From: Streptomyces sp. NBC_01446 | Lineage (GTDB): Bacteria > Actinomycetota > Actinomycetes > Streptomycetales > Streptomycetaceae | Assembly: GCF_026340095.1 (NCBI RefSeq) | Contig: NZ_JAPEPO010000001.1 | Location: forward strand, 5,604,001 to 5,668,000 | DNA length: 64,000 bases | Direction of reading: 5' to 3' | Shown: in pieces, positions 9,131-19,732 of the stretch | Layout: the number at the start of each line of letters is the position of its first letter | Position numbering within the stretch: position 1 is the first letter of the stretch | Translations under genes and position numbers: made by a program | Notes under the pieces: generated by a model | What the model was told of the DNA's origin: nothing | Databases searched by the model: none | What the model saw: the letters and a program-made list of their open reading frames with translations, nothing else

Positions 9131-9526
9131 ATGGGTACGAGGATGCGCGCCGCGACGGGTACGACGCTTTCGATGACGGCCGCGGCCGCGCTGGCGGCCG
9201 TCCTGCTGACACCGGTTCATGCGGGCGCCGCCGCCCCGCCGACATCGGGGGATTGCGCGGCGGGGGAGCTGTGCCTGTGGGAGAAGCCGGAGTTCAAGGG
9301 GCACCGGCAGTCGTACGAGCTGTCCGGGATCGACATCGAGAGCTGCGTCGCACTGCCGGAGGGGGGCAGCGCGCAGGCTCTCGCCAATCGCACCGGACGG
9401 CCGGTCACGGCCTACCAGTCCGCCGAGTGCGCCGAGACGGGGGAGTTCCAGACCTATCCCGGCAGCGGCACATGGGCGCCCCAATCTCCTTACCGGGTAC
9501 GAGCGTTCAAGGTCTGGGAGCGCTGA
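9131..9526 (+). CDS. Secreted peptidase-inhibitor I36-like protein
   Basis: 131 aa from the ATG at 9131, preceded by a GGGGG ribosome site; an in-frame start 30 bp upstream is less likely. A signal peptide of about 32 residues (MGTRMRAATGTT... AAALAAVLLTPVHAGAA) is followed by a small cysteine-containing domain: CAAGELCLWEKPEFKG ... CVALPEGG ... QSAECAETGEF. The GxLCLW...F.G pattern with paired cysteines is that of the Streptomyces I36/SMI-like crystallin-fold family, whose founding member inhibits metalloproteases. Actual inhibitory activity is not established. It is convergent with aceE and shares a strong bidirectional terminator. Confidence 0.8.
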   Translation: MGTRMRAATGTTLSMTAAAALAAVLLTPVHAGAAAPPTSGDCAAGELCLWEKPEFKGHRQSYELSGIDIESCVALPEGGSAQALANRTGRPVTAYQSAECAETGEFQTYPGSGTWAPQSPYRVRAFKVWER

Positions 9527-9539
9527 GATGAAAGAAGGC

Positions 9540-9576
9540 GAGGTGCGGTGCGGCCCCTGTGGCCGCACCGCACCTC
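9540..9576. terminator. Strong bidirectional terminator between the I36-like gene and aceE
   Basis: Perfect 16-bp stem: GAGGTGCGGTGCGGCC at 9540-9555 pairs with 9561-9576 around a 5-base loop (CCTGT). It sits between two convergent stop codons. Confidence 0.85.
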
Positions 9577-9605
9577 GAACCTCTACGACAGTCGGGATCA
9601 GGTCC

Positions 9606-12353
<2,748 letters not shown>

Positions 12354-12790
12354 GCTGTTCCTTCACTGTCGGTCGAGATGTGCAATTGGGATGCAATGCG
12401 GCTGCGCCGCTCCCCATCGTGTACCTCGGGGGCACAATCGTCATCTCTACCGCGGGGTAATCGGGGTGATTCCCCGGGGTTCCCCGGACGGGTGCGGCCA
12501 AATCGCAACGATACGCTCATGTGGTTCACCAGTTTCGTGAGGCCGTTCGGCCGAGGTGGACGACGGTCATCCACAGGGTGGGCAAATCCGGCAGAACGGT
12601 GTGGCATACATCACCGGCCTGCGGGGATCCTTGACTGAAGATGCGGTGACACCGCCTGGAACGTCACCGTTTCGGCGGTCTCGGGGGCCGGGTACTTGCG
12701 CGATCCGTCCCGCCCGTGTGGACTACCGCCAACGCTTCGCGCACGCGCGAAGCCGCAGACAACTTCGTAAACATGATCAGGAGGCAAACC
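12354..12790. other. 437-bp divergent region between aceE and DUF3052
   Basis: No credible gene. It should carry promoters for aceE (leftward) and the DUF3052-AhpE side (rightward). The stretch around 12460-12490 is GC-palindromic (GATTCCCCGGGGTTCCCCGG), a possible operator or attenuating hairpin in the aceE leader. I could not assign a specific regulator site. Confidence 0.5.
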
Positions 12791-13228
12791 GTGAGCGCGA
12801 CCGCGGACCACGCGGAGGAGCGGACCAACCCTGCCGCGAGGCTGGGTTTCCAGCCCGAGCAGGTGGTCCAGGAGATCGGCTTCGACGACGACGCCGACCA
12901 GGAGCTCCGCGAGTCCATTGAGGAAGTCATCGGCAGCGAGCTCGTCGACGAGGACTACGACGACGTCGCTGACGCGGTGGTGCTGTGGTTCCGCGAGGAC
13001 GACGGCGATCTGACGGACGCGTTGGTAGACGCCAGCCAGCTGGTCGACGACGGTGCCCCTGTCTGGCTGCTGACCCCGAAGACCGGCCGCGACGGCTATG
13101 TCGAGCCGAGCGACATCAACGAAGCCGCGCAGACCGCGGGTCTCTCGCAGACCAAGAGCATCAACGCGGGCAAGGACTGGGCGGGCAGCCGCCTCGTCAC
13201 GCCGAAGGCGGCCGCCAAGAAGCGCTAG
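12791..13228 (+). CDS. DUF3052 family protein
   Basis: 145 aa from the GTG at 12791, fixed by an AGGAGG sequence 7 bases upstream. Small, very acidic protein: N-terminal LGFQPEQVVQEIGFDDDADQ, a DEDYDDVADAVVLWFREDDGD core and WLLTPKTGRDGYV, with a basic C-terminal tail (TPKAAAKKR). DUF3052 is confined largely to actinobacteria and has no assigned biochemical role. Its placement between aceE and an AhpE-like peroxiredoxin repeats an arrangement I recall from mycobacteria, which hints at a role connected to pyruvate dehydrogenase or redox state, but this is inference. A hairpin terminator follows at 13256-13299. Confidence 0.88.
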   Translation: MSATADHAEERTNPAARLGFQPEQVVQEIGFDDDADQELRESIEEVIGSELVDEDYDDVADAVVLWFREDDGDLTDALVDASQLVDDGAPVWLLTPKTGRDGYVEPSDINEAAQTAGLSQTKSINAGKDWAGSRLVTPKAAAKKR

Positions 13229-13255
13229 CCGACGAAAGACCCCAGCAGACACTCC

Positions 13256-13299
13256 GTGCGGCCCCCGCCGACGCCATGACGCGTCGACGGGGGCCGCAC
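13256..13299 (+). terminator. Terminator after the DUF3052 gene
   Basis: GTGCGGCCCCCG (13256-13267) pairs perfectly with CGGGGGCCGCAC (13288-13299); CGACG/CGTCG inside can extend the stem. Confidence 0.75.
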
Positions 13300-13396
13300 G
13301 CTTGTCCGGCGACACGCGGGGCCCCACGCGGGAGCACCGCCCTCGGCGCCTAGGCTGGGCCTCACCCGAACGGCTCCACGGAAGGAAATCTTGACC

Positions 13397-13855
13397 ATGA
13401 CGATCGAGGTCGGCACGAAGGCTCCGGATTTCGAGCTCAAGACGCAGCATGGCGAGACCGTGCGGCTCTCGGACTTCCGGGGTGAGAAGAACGTGGTGCT
13501 GCTCTTCTACCCGTTCGCCTTCACCGGCGTCTGCACCGGTGAGCTGTGCGCCCTGCGCGACGAGCTGCCGAAGTTCGTCAACGACGACGTCCAGCTGCTC
13601 GCCGTATCGAACGACTCGCCGTTCAGCCTGCGCGTCTTCGCCGAGCAGGAGGGCCTCGAGTACCCGCTCCTGTCGGACTTCTGGCCGCACGGCGAGGCCT
13701 CGCGCGCGTACGGCGTCTTCGACGAGGAGAAGGGCTGCGCGGTGCGCGGCACCTTCATCATCGACAAGGAGGGCGTGGTCCGCTGGACCGTCGTCAACGG
13801 CCTGCCGGACGCCCGCGACCTCAACGAATACGTCAAGGCGATCGACACGCTCTGA
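13397..13855 (+). CDS. ahpE: AhpE-type peroxiredoxin
   Basis: 152 aa from the ATG at 13397 (a TTG two codons earlier is also possible; GAAGGA lies at 13381-13386). Thioredoxin-fold peroxidase reducing H2O2 and organic hydroperoxides in the cytosol. The peroxidatic Cys46 sits in YPFAFTGVCTGELC, with Pro39, Thr43 and a distant Arg completing the active site. The second cysteine five residues later (Cys51) is not the usual resolving Cys, as in one-Cys AhpE enzymes that use mycothiol/mycoredoxin. The DFELKTQHGETVRLSDFRG start is typical. The gene symbol is by family resemblance to mycobacterial AhpE. Confidence 0.88.
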   Translation: MTIEVGTKAPDFELKTQHGETVRLSDFRGEKNVVLLFYPFAFTGVCTGELCALRDELPKFVNDDVQLLAVSNDSPFSLRVFAEQEGLEYPLLSDFWPHGEASRAYGVFDEEKGCAVRGTFIIDKEGVVRWTVVNGLPDARDLNEYVKAIDTL

Positions 13856-14035
13856 CCCCTCCGGGGGCGCAGGGGTGTGCGTCGCGCATCTCTCGGGGAT
13901 GTCCCGGGGGTGACACCCTGGGATTCTTCGGGTGCGGAGCCTGTGGCTGCCGGGAACCGGTCACTAGGATCCAGACGTTGATCCGATACCAACGCACGAC
14001 GGGGCTCCCCGCCCCCGACACCATTGGGAGGACTC

Positions 14036-14611
14036 GTGGGAGTCAGCCTCAGCAAGGGCGGCAACGTATCGCTGACCAAGGAGGCTCCTGGCCTGACCGC
14101 GGTCATCATCGGTCTCGGGTGGGACGTCCGTACCACCACCGGTACGGACTTCGACCTTGACGCCAGCGCCATCCTGACGAACACGGAGGGCAAGGTCAGC
14201 AGTGACGCCAACTTCGTGTTCTTCAACAACCTGAAGAGCCCGGACGGCTCGGTCGAGCACACCGGCGACAACACCACGGGTGAAGGCGAGGGTGACGACG
14301 AGCAGCTCAAGGTCAACCTCGCCGGCGTCCCGGCCGATGTGGACAAGATCGTGTTCCCGGTCTCGATCTACGACGCCGAGAACCGCCAGCAGTCGTTCGG
14401 TCAGGTGCGCAACGCGTTCATCCGCGTCGTGAACCAGGCGGGCGGCGCGGAAATCGCCCGGTACGACCTCTCCGAGGACGCCTCGACGGAGACCGCCATG
14501 GTCTTCGGCGAGCTGTACAGGAACGGCGCGGAGTGGAAGTTCCGCGCCATCGGCCAGGGCTACGCCTCGGGTCTGCGCGGCATCGCGCAGGACTTCGGCG
14601 TCAACGTCTGA
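14036..14611 (+). CDS. terD: TerD-family tellurium/stress protein (copy 1)
   Basis: 191 aa from the GTG at 14036 with GGGAGGA just upstream. A single TerD domain covers the protein: GVSLSKGGNVSLTKEAPGL, then GLGWDVRTTTGTDFDLDASA and VFFNNLKSPDGSVEHTGDN...GEGEGDDE. The acidic DFDLDAS and GDNxTGEGEGDDE loops are the Ca2+-binding signature of TerD. Family members bind calcium and associate with membrane TerC; they are tied to tellurite, oxidative and membrane stress, and in Streptomyces to development. It lies 98 bp upstream of a close paralogue and begins the Ter locus. Actual tellurite resistance is not shown. Confidence 0.95.
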   Translation: MGVSLSKGGNVSLTKEAPGLTAVIIGLGWDVRTTTGTDFDLDASAILTNTEGKVSSDANFVFFNNLKSPDGSVEHTGDNTTGEGEGDDEQLKVNLAGVPADVDKIVFPVSIYDAENRQQSFGQVRNAFIRVVNQAGGAEIARYDLSEDASTETAMVFGELYRNGAEWKFRAIGQGYASGLRGIAQDFGVNV

Positions 14612-14709
14612 GCCGAGCACGACCGCATGACCGTCCGGCGCCGCACGCGAGTGCGGCGCCGGACGCGCTCGACAACTCAAGCGACATCACACCGGGGAGG
14701 ACCACGATC

Positions 14710-15285
14710 ATGGGCGTCACGCTCGCCAAGGGGGGCAATGTCTCCCTCTCCAAGGCCGCACCGAACCTCACGCAGGTGCTGATCGGACTCGGCTGGGACG
14801 CGCGTTCCACCACCGGAGCCGACTTCGACCTCGACGCCAGCGCGCTGCTGTGCAAGGACGGCCGGGTGCTCGGCGACGAGTGGTTCATCTTCTACAACCA
14901 GCTCACCAGCCCGGACGGCTCCGTCGAGCACACCGGTGACAACCTGACCGGCGAGGGTGAGGGCGACGACGAGTCGATCCTGATCGACCTGTCCAAGGTG
15001 CCGGGGTTCTGCGACAAGATCGTCTTTCCGGTCTCGATCCATGACGCGGACAACCGAGGACAGACGTTCGGCCAGGTCAGCAACGCGTTCATCCGCGTGG
15101 TCAACCAGGCGGACGGTCAGGAACTCGCCCGTTACGACCTGAGCGAGGACGCGTCCACGGAGACCGCGATGATCTTCGGCGAGGTGTACCGGTACGGCGG
15201 CGAATGGAAGTTCCGCGCCGTCGGACAGGGGTACGCGTCGGGCCTCCGCGGCATCGCTCTAGACTTCGGGGTCAATGTTTCGTAA
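14710..15285 (+). CDS. terD: TerD-family tellurium/stress protein (copy 2)
   Basis: 191 aa, ATG at 14710 with GGGGAGG upstream. It is a tandem duplicate of the preceding gene: same length, same Ca2+-binding loops (DFDLDASALL, GDNLTGEGEGDDE) and the same C-terminal AVGQGYASGLRGIALDFGVNV. Differences concentrate in the region equivalent to residues 45-60 (LCKDGRVLGDEWFIFYNQL), the face where TerD proteins diverge. Tandem TerD copies are common in Streptomyces and may form hetero-oligomers. A TerC-like membrane protein gene follows after 73 bp, so co-transcription is likely. Confidence 0.95.
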   Translation: MGVTLAKGGNVSLSKAAPNLTQVLIGLGWDARSTTGADFDLDASALLCKDGRVLGDEWFIFYNQLTSPDGSVEHTGDNLTGEGEGDDESILIDLSKVPGFCDKIVFPVSIHDADNRGQTFGQVSNAFIRVVNQADGQELARYDLSEDASTETAMIFGEVYRYGGEWKFRAVGQGYASGLRGIALDFGVNVS

Positions 15286-15358
15286 AGCCGTGCGCGGAGC
15301 GGGGGAGCCCCGTCCTACCGGCGCGGGGGAGACCCGTACTCACTTGATGGGGTAGCCA

Positions 15359-16507
15359 GTGGTTTTGAAAACCTTCGGCTGGTCGTTCGCAATTACTGCG
15401 CTCGGCTTGGTCGCGGCGGTGTTCTACGACGGATGGACAGCATTCGGGGTCGTCGCGATCCTTGCCGTCCTCGAGATCTCGCTGTCCTTCGACAACGCGG
15501 TGGTCAACGCCGGAATCCTGAAGAAGATGAGTGCCTTCTGGCAGAAGATCTTCCTCACGGTCGGTGTGCTGATCGCCGTCTTCGGTATGCGGCTGGTCTT
15601 CCCCGTCGTCATCGTCGCGATCAGCGCGAAGCTCGGTCCCATCGAGGCGGTGGACCTCGCGTTCAACCAGCCCGACCGTTACCAGCAGCTGGTCACGGAC
15701 GCGCATCCCTCCATCGCCTCCTTCGGAGGCATGTTCCTGCTGATGATCTTCCTCGACTTTGTCTTCGAGGAGCGCGACATCCAGTGGCTGCGCTGGATCG
15801 AGCGGCCGCTGGCCAAGCTCGGCAAGGTCGACATGCTCTCGGTCTGCGTCGCCCTGATCGCGCTGCTGATCGCTTCGGTGACCGTCGCGACGCAAGCCCA
15901 CCAGCACGGTGGTGTGCACGTCGACAAGGCGGCGACCGTTCTGCTCTCCGGCGTCGCCGGCCTGATCACCTACTTGATCGTCGGTGGCCTCTCGGGCTTC
16001 TTCGAGAACCGTCTCGAGGAAGAGGAGGAGCGCGAGCACGAGGCTGAGGAGGAGGCCAAGCGGTCCGGAAAGAAGCCCACGGCCGTCGTCCTGGCGGGCA
16101 AGGCCGCGTTCTTCATGTTCCTGTACCTCGAGGTCCTGGACGCGTCGTTCTCCTTCGACGGTGTCATCGGCGCCTTCGCCATCACCAACGACATCGTGCT
16201 GATGGCGCTCGGCCTCGGTATCGGCGCCATGTACGTCCGTTCGCTCACGGTCTACCTGGTCCGCCAGGGCACCCTGGACGACTACGTGTACCTGGAGCAC
16301 GGCGCGCACTACGCGATCGGCGCCCTTGCCGTGATCCTCCTGGTCACGATCCAGTACGAGATCAACGAGGTCATCACCGGCCTCGTCGGCGTCGTGCTGA
16401 TCGCCTGGTCGTTCTTCTCATCCGTGCGCCGCAACAAGAAGCTCGCGGCCGCAGAGGGAAAAGCGACGGACCCGGGCGAGAAGGCTGAGGTTTCGTCCGG
16501 GCTCTGA
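15359..16507 (+). CDS. DUF475/TerC-like integral membrane protein
   Basis: 382 aa from the GTG at 15359 (VVLKTFGWSFAITALGLV). About nine membrane segments. Two TerC-type signature motifs, EISLSFDNAVVNAGIL near residue 40 and EVLDASFSFDGVIGAF near residue 260, place acidic residues inside the membrane and are the presumed metal-binding sites. A charged cytoplasmic loop (EEEEEREHEAEEEAKRSGKK, about residues 220-240) separates the halves. TerC relatives act as metal (often Mn2+) exporters that help load exported metalloproteins, and partner TerD proteins. Its position right after two terD genes supports a membrane anchor for the Ter complex. Transport activity is inferred. Confidence 0.9.
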   Translation: MVLKTFGWSFAITALGLVAAVFYDGWTAFGVVAILAVLEISLSFDNAVVNAGILKKMSAFWQKIFLTVGVLIAVFGMRLVFPVVIVAISAKLGPIEAVDLAFNQPDRYQQLVTDAHPSIASFGGMFLLMIFLDFVFEERDIQWLRWIERPLAKLGKVDMLSVCVALIALLIASVTVATQAHQHGGVHVDKAATVLLSGVAGLITYLIVGGLSGFFENRLEEEEEREHEAEEEAKRSGKKPTAVVLAGKAAFFMFLYLEVLDASFSFDGVIGAFAITNDIVLMALGLGIGAMYVRSLTVYLVRQGTLDDYVYLEHGAHYAIGALAVILLVTIQYEINEVITGLVGVVLIAWSFFSSVRRNKKLAAAEGKATDPGEKAEVSSGL

Positions 16508-16606
16508 TCCTGGAACGCTGTGAGCGGGGCGGTCTGCGAGGAGAACTCCTCACCGGCCGCCCCGTCGGCGTAACTGGACCATGAAACATGGGCACTTGGG
16601 GGCGAA

Positions 16607-17347
16607 ATGTCCTTCTGGGACGGACTGTGGCGGGGGCGTGCGGCGGAGTTCGAGTCGGGCAGCGCCGCATCGAACTCCATCGAACTCACCAAGCGGCACC
16701 CGGTTGTCTCGCTCACGAAACAGGGGGCGGCCACCGGAAATCTGCGCATCAACCTGTCCTGGCGGATGCGGACCTCGGACATCGGCGGCCCCGAGCGCGA
16801 GAGCCTGCTGCGGCACCCCTTCAAGCTGTTCAAGCCCGATGTGGTGCAGGCTCATACGCAGAGCATGGTCAATGTGGACCTCGACCTCGGCTGTCTCTAC
16901 GAACTGACCGACGGGGAGAAGGGCGTGGTGCAGCCGCTCGGCAGCTTCTTCGGCGCGCTCAATGCGCCGCCGTACGTGAAGCTCAGCGGGGACGACCGGT
17001 TCGGCTCGGCGTCGGGTGAGACGATCTACGTCAATCTCGATCACCGCGAGTCCATCAAGCGACTGCTTGTCTTCGTCTACATCTACGACCAGACACCGGC
17101 GTTCGACCGTACGCACGCCCACGTCACGCTCTACCCGAGCAACGGACCACGCGTCGAGATCAGCCTCGACGAACGCGCCCCACAGGCCCGCTCCTGCGCC
17201 GTCGTCACGATCGAGAACGTCAAGGGCGAGCTGATCGTGCGACGCGAGGTGAAGTTCGTGTACGGGTTCCAGGCCGAGCTGGACCGGCTGTACGGGTGGG
17301 GACTTCAGTGGGGCCGGGGATACAAGTCCAAGGTCGGGGAGCGCTAG
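16607..17347 (+). CDS. TerA-like tellurium resistance family protein
   Basis: 246 aa, ATG at 16607 with GGGGG upstream. N-terminal 45 residues (MSFWDGLWRGRAAEFESGSA) are followed by a TerD-fold-like domain: IELTKRHPVVSLTKQG, LRINLSWRMRTSD, VNVDLDLGCLYELTDG, HRESIKRLLVFVYIYDQTPA and VKFVYGFQAELDRLYGWGLQ. The Ca2+-binding GEGEGDDE loop of true TerD proteins is missing, as in TerA/TerF-type members. It lies 99 bp downstream of the TerC-like gene in the same orientation and ends at a strong terminator, closing the first Ter operon. Likely a cytosolic partner of TerD; the biochemical role is unknown. Confidence 0.82.
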   Translation: MSFWDGLWRGRAAEFESGSAASNSIELTKRHPVVSLTKQGAATGNLRINLSWRMRTSDIGGPERESLLRHPFKLFKPDVVQAHTQSMVNVDLDLGCLYELTDGEKGVVQPLGSFFGALNAPPYVKLSGDDRFGSASGETIYVNLDHRESIKRLLVFVYIYDQTPAFDRTHAHVTLYPSNGPRVEISLDERAPQARSCAVVTIENVKGELIVRREVKFVYGFQAELDRLYGWGLQWGRGYKSKVGER

Positions 17348-17412
17348 GCCCGACGCGGGCCCTCTGCCACGCCGCCCTCTCCGGCCCCTGTCCGGCTTCC
17401 GTCTGGCCCGGT

Positions 17413-17437
17413 CCGGCCCCGAGTCACCCGGGGCCGG
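17413..17437. terminator. Terminator between convergent Ter-family genes
   Basis: CCGGCCCCG (17413-17421) pairs with CGGGGCCGG (17429-17437) around AGTCACC. It lies 9 bp before the stop of the convergent gene at 17446. Confidence 0.75.
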
Positions 17438-17445
17438 TCGCGGTC

Positions 17446-18378
17446 TCAGCGGGAGATGAACTGCGGGCCCTGCGGCGGCAGGGCGAAGTTCGGGTCGGGC
17501 AGCGGCTGTACCGGCTGCGGATAGCCGTACGCGGGCTGCGTCGTCGGCACCGGAATGGCGAGCGGCGCGGGCTGCGTGGGCGCCGCCGGCGGATACCCGT
17601 ACGACGGCTGAGAGGCGGGCTGGGGCGCGGTCTGGGGGAGCGGCGCGGCGAGGGGCTGCGGCGCCGGCGGATACCCGTAACCCGAACCCGACCCGGATCC
17701 CCAACCTGACTCCGACCCCGACCCCGACCCCGATCCCGATCCCGTGAACGAGGTGTCGGGGGCCGGGGGCGGGAACGACGGTTCGGCGGCCGGCATCGGG
17801 CCCGGCGGGGACGACGGAAGATCCGTCGCCGGCTCCGACTCGTCCACCGAGATGCCGAAGTCCGTGGCCAGACCGACCAGGCCGTTCGAGTAGCCCTCGC
17901 CCAGGGCCCGGAACTTCCAGCCCTCGCCGCGCCGGTACAGCTCGCCGCAGATCAGGGCAGTCTCGGCGCCCGTCTCCGGCTTCACGTCGAAGTGGGCGAG
18001 GGGCTCGCCCTCGGCGGCCGCGGCGTCGTACAGGAGGATCCGCAGGGCGGGTACGCGGTCGAAGGGGACGTCGTCCGCCGAGGCCACGAGGAGGACGCGG
18101 CCGACCTCGGGGCCGAGGCCGGCCAGGTCCGACTGGATCGTGTCGGTGAGTCCGTCGGTGACGCGCTTCTTGCCGAGCCGCCAGACCTTGCCCGAGGGGT
18201 GCCGGGGCTGGTTGTAGAAGACGAAGTCCTCGTCGGACCGTACGCGACCGTCAGGCCCGAGGAGCAGGGCCGAGGCGTCGACGTCGGGCACGCCCTGGCC
18301 GCTGGTCCAGCGCAGCACGGCGCGGACCGCCGTGGCTTCGAGAGGGACGTTCGACCCCTTCAGCATCGCGTGCGTCAT
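17446..18378 (-). CDS. TerD-domain protein with long low-complexity Gly/Ser-Pro/Tyr tail
   Basis: 310 aa from the ATG at 18378. Residues 1-165 form a divergent TerD domain: MLKGSNVPLEATAVRAVLRW, VDASALLLGPDGRVRSDEDF, and GWKFRALGEGYSNGLVGLATDFGISV. The acidic Ca2+ loop (GDNxTGEGEGDDE) is absent, replaced by RVTDGLTDTI. From residue 175 on the protein is disordered-looking: Pro-rich, then a run of alternating Gly-Ser (about residues 208-222), then four GYPP/GYPQ units spaced by Pro/Gln/Ala. Such tails are typical of actinobacterial TerD variants and resemble phase-separating or scaffold sequences. Convergent with the first Ter operon, divergent from the HpcH operon. Confidence 0.88.
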   Translation of the reverse strand: MTHAMLKGSNVPLEATAVRAVLRWTSGQGVPDVDASALLLGPDGRVRSDEDFVFYNQPRHPSGKVWRLGKKRVTDGLTDTIQSDLAGLGPEVGRVLLVASADDVPFDRVPALRILLYDAAAAEGEPLAHFDVKPETGAETALICGELYRRGEGWKFRALGEGYSNGLVGLATDFGISVDESEPATDLPSSPPGPMPAAEPSFPPPAPDTSFTGSGSGSGSGSESGWGSGSGSGYGYPPAPQPLAAPLPQTAPQPASQPSYGYPPAAPTQPAPLAIPVPTTQPAYGYPQPVQPLPDPNFALPPQGPQFISR

Positions 18379-18494
18379 GCGGTCATCCTGCCTTCCCTGT
18401 CCTGGCCAGGACAACGCGGGGGCCCGAGATGGCGGGGCCGAGCGACATACTCGACATGGGTGGGTTACCTGAATTTCATGCCCGGTGGGAACCC

Positions 18495-18521
18495 TTGACA
18501 TGGGTCCCTACGTACTATTAC
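18495..18521 (+). promoter_or_regulatory. Possible promoter for the HpcH-PRTase-HAD operon
   Basis: A perfect TTGACA (18495-18500) is followed by the AT-rich TACTATTAC (18513-18521), unusual for this GC-rich background. The spacing (15 bp to TATTAC) is short, so this is tentative. It lies 45 bp upstream of the operon start, in the 187-bp divergent gap. Confidence 0.35.
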
Positions 18522-18565
18522 CGGCCACTTAAATTCGGGCCTGAGCGGCACGACGGGGGAGTCTC

Positions 18566-19732
18566 ATGCGTCATTTCGGGCATATCGCCCCTGAGGTGCG
18601 ACAGCGCCTGTTCTACCGGGAGCCCGGTGACTTCACCGCGGACTCGTCGCCCCGCATGCTCGCGGCGGCCCTCGGTGCCACGCTCTACAGCCCGGCCACG
18701 CGGCCGCGTCTCGCCGATGACGTCCTCAAGCAGGCGGCCCGGGGCGTCGTCTCGATGGTGCTGTGCCTGGAGGACTCGATCGACGACGCCGAGGTGGCGG
18801 ACGCCGAGGAGAATCTGGTCAGGCAGTTCACCGACCTCGCGGCCCGGCCGGACGCGCGGCCTCCGCTGCTGTTCATCCGCGTCCGTGCCGCCGGGCAGAT
18901 CGCCGACCTCGTGCGCCGCCTCGGCCCCGCCGTGCGGCTGCTGTCCGGATTCGTACTGCCGAAATTCACCGAGGAGCGGGGCGTGCCGTTCCTGGAGGCG
19001 CTCTCCGCCGCGGAGGCGGCCACCGGGCGGCGCCTCTTCGCGATGCCCGTCCTGGAGTCGCCCGAACTCCTGCATCTGGAGACCCGGGGTGACACCCTCG
19101 CCGGGATCGCCCGCACTGTCGACAAGTACCGCGACCGCGTCCTGGCCCTGCGCCTCGGCGTGACCGACTTCTGCTCCGCGTACGGGCTGCGCCGGCCGCC
19201 GGACATGACCGCGTACGACGTCCAGATCGTGGCCTCCGTGATCGGGGACGTGGTCAATCTGCTCGGCCGCGCCGACGGCACCGGCTTCACCGTGACCGGC
19301 CCTGTCTGGGAGTACTTCCGGCATCAGGAGCGGATGTTCAAGCCGCAACTGCGCCGCAGTCCCTTCCTGGAGAGCCGGGCCGTCGAGCTGCGCCAGGCGC
19401 TCATCGAGCATGACATGGACGGCCTCCTGCGCGAGATCGAGCTGGACCGGGCCAACGGCCTGCTCGGCAAGACCTGCATCCATCCCTCGCATGTGATGCC
19501 CGTGCACGCGCTGTCCGTGGTCAGTCACGAGGAGTACGGAGACGCCCAGGACATCCTGCGGCCCGAGCGGGGCGGTGGCGGTGTCCTCAGATCCGCGTAC
19601 ACGAACAAGATGAATGAAGTGAAGCCGCACCGGGCCTGGGCCGAGCGGACTCTCCAGCGGGCGGAGGCCTTCGGCGTCGCCCATGAGGACGTCGGCTTCG
19701 TGGAGCTGCTCAACGCCGGCCTGCCCGCGTGA
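18566..19732 (+). CDS. HpcH/HpaI aldolase-citrate lyase family protein of the Ter-associated operon
   Basis: 388 aa, ATG at 18566. TIM-barrel lyase of the citrate-lyase beta/HpcH family: GVVSMVLCLEDSIDDAEV near residue 65 carries the metal-site acidic pair, then LLFIRVRAAGQI, AMPVLESPELLHLE with the second metal ligand Glu, and LRLGVTDFCSAYGLRR. Members cleave or form C-C bonds using acyl or keto-acid substrates with Mg2+/Mn2+. It is the first gene of a coupled operon; its stop overlaps the next start (GTGA). Comparative genomics (Anantharaman, Iyer and Aravind) linked such lyases to Ter systems, with a proposed ribosylated small-molecule product. The real substrate is unknown. Confidence 0.85.
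   Translation: MRHFGHIAPEVRQRLFYREPGDFTADSSPRMLAAALGATLYSPATRPRLADDVLKQAARGVVSMVLCLEDSIDDAEVADAEENLVRQFTDLAARPDARPPLLFIRVRAAGQIADLVRRLGPAVRLLSGFVLPKFTEERGVPFLEALSAAEAATGRRLFAMPVLESPELLHLETRGDTLAGIARTVDKYRDRVLALRLGVTDFCSAYGLRRPPDMTAYDVQIVASVIGDVVNLLGRADGTGFTVTGPVWEYFRHQERMFKPQLRRSPFLESRAVELRQALIEHDMDGLLREIELDRANGLLGKTCIHPSHVMPVHALSVVSHEEYGDAQDILRPERGGGGVLRSAYTNKMNEVKPHRAWAERTLQRAEAFGVAHEDVGFVELLNAGLPA

Noticed and set aside
14036..17347. Proven tellurite-resistance operon
   Set aside because: The families fit, but Streptomyces TerD/TerC genes often serve development or general stress; resistance is not shown by sequence.
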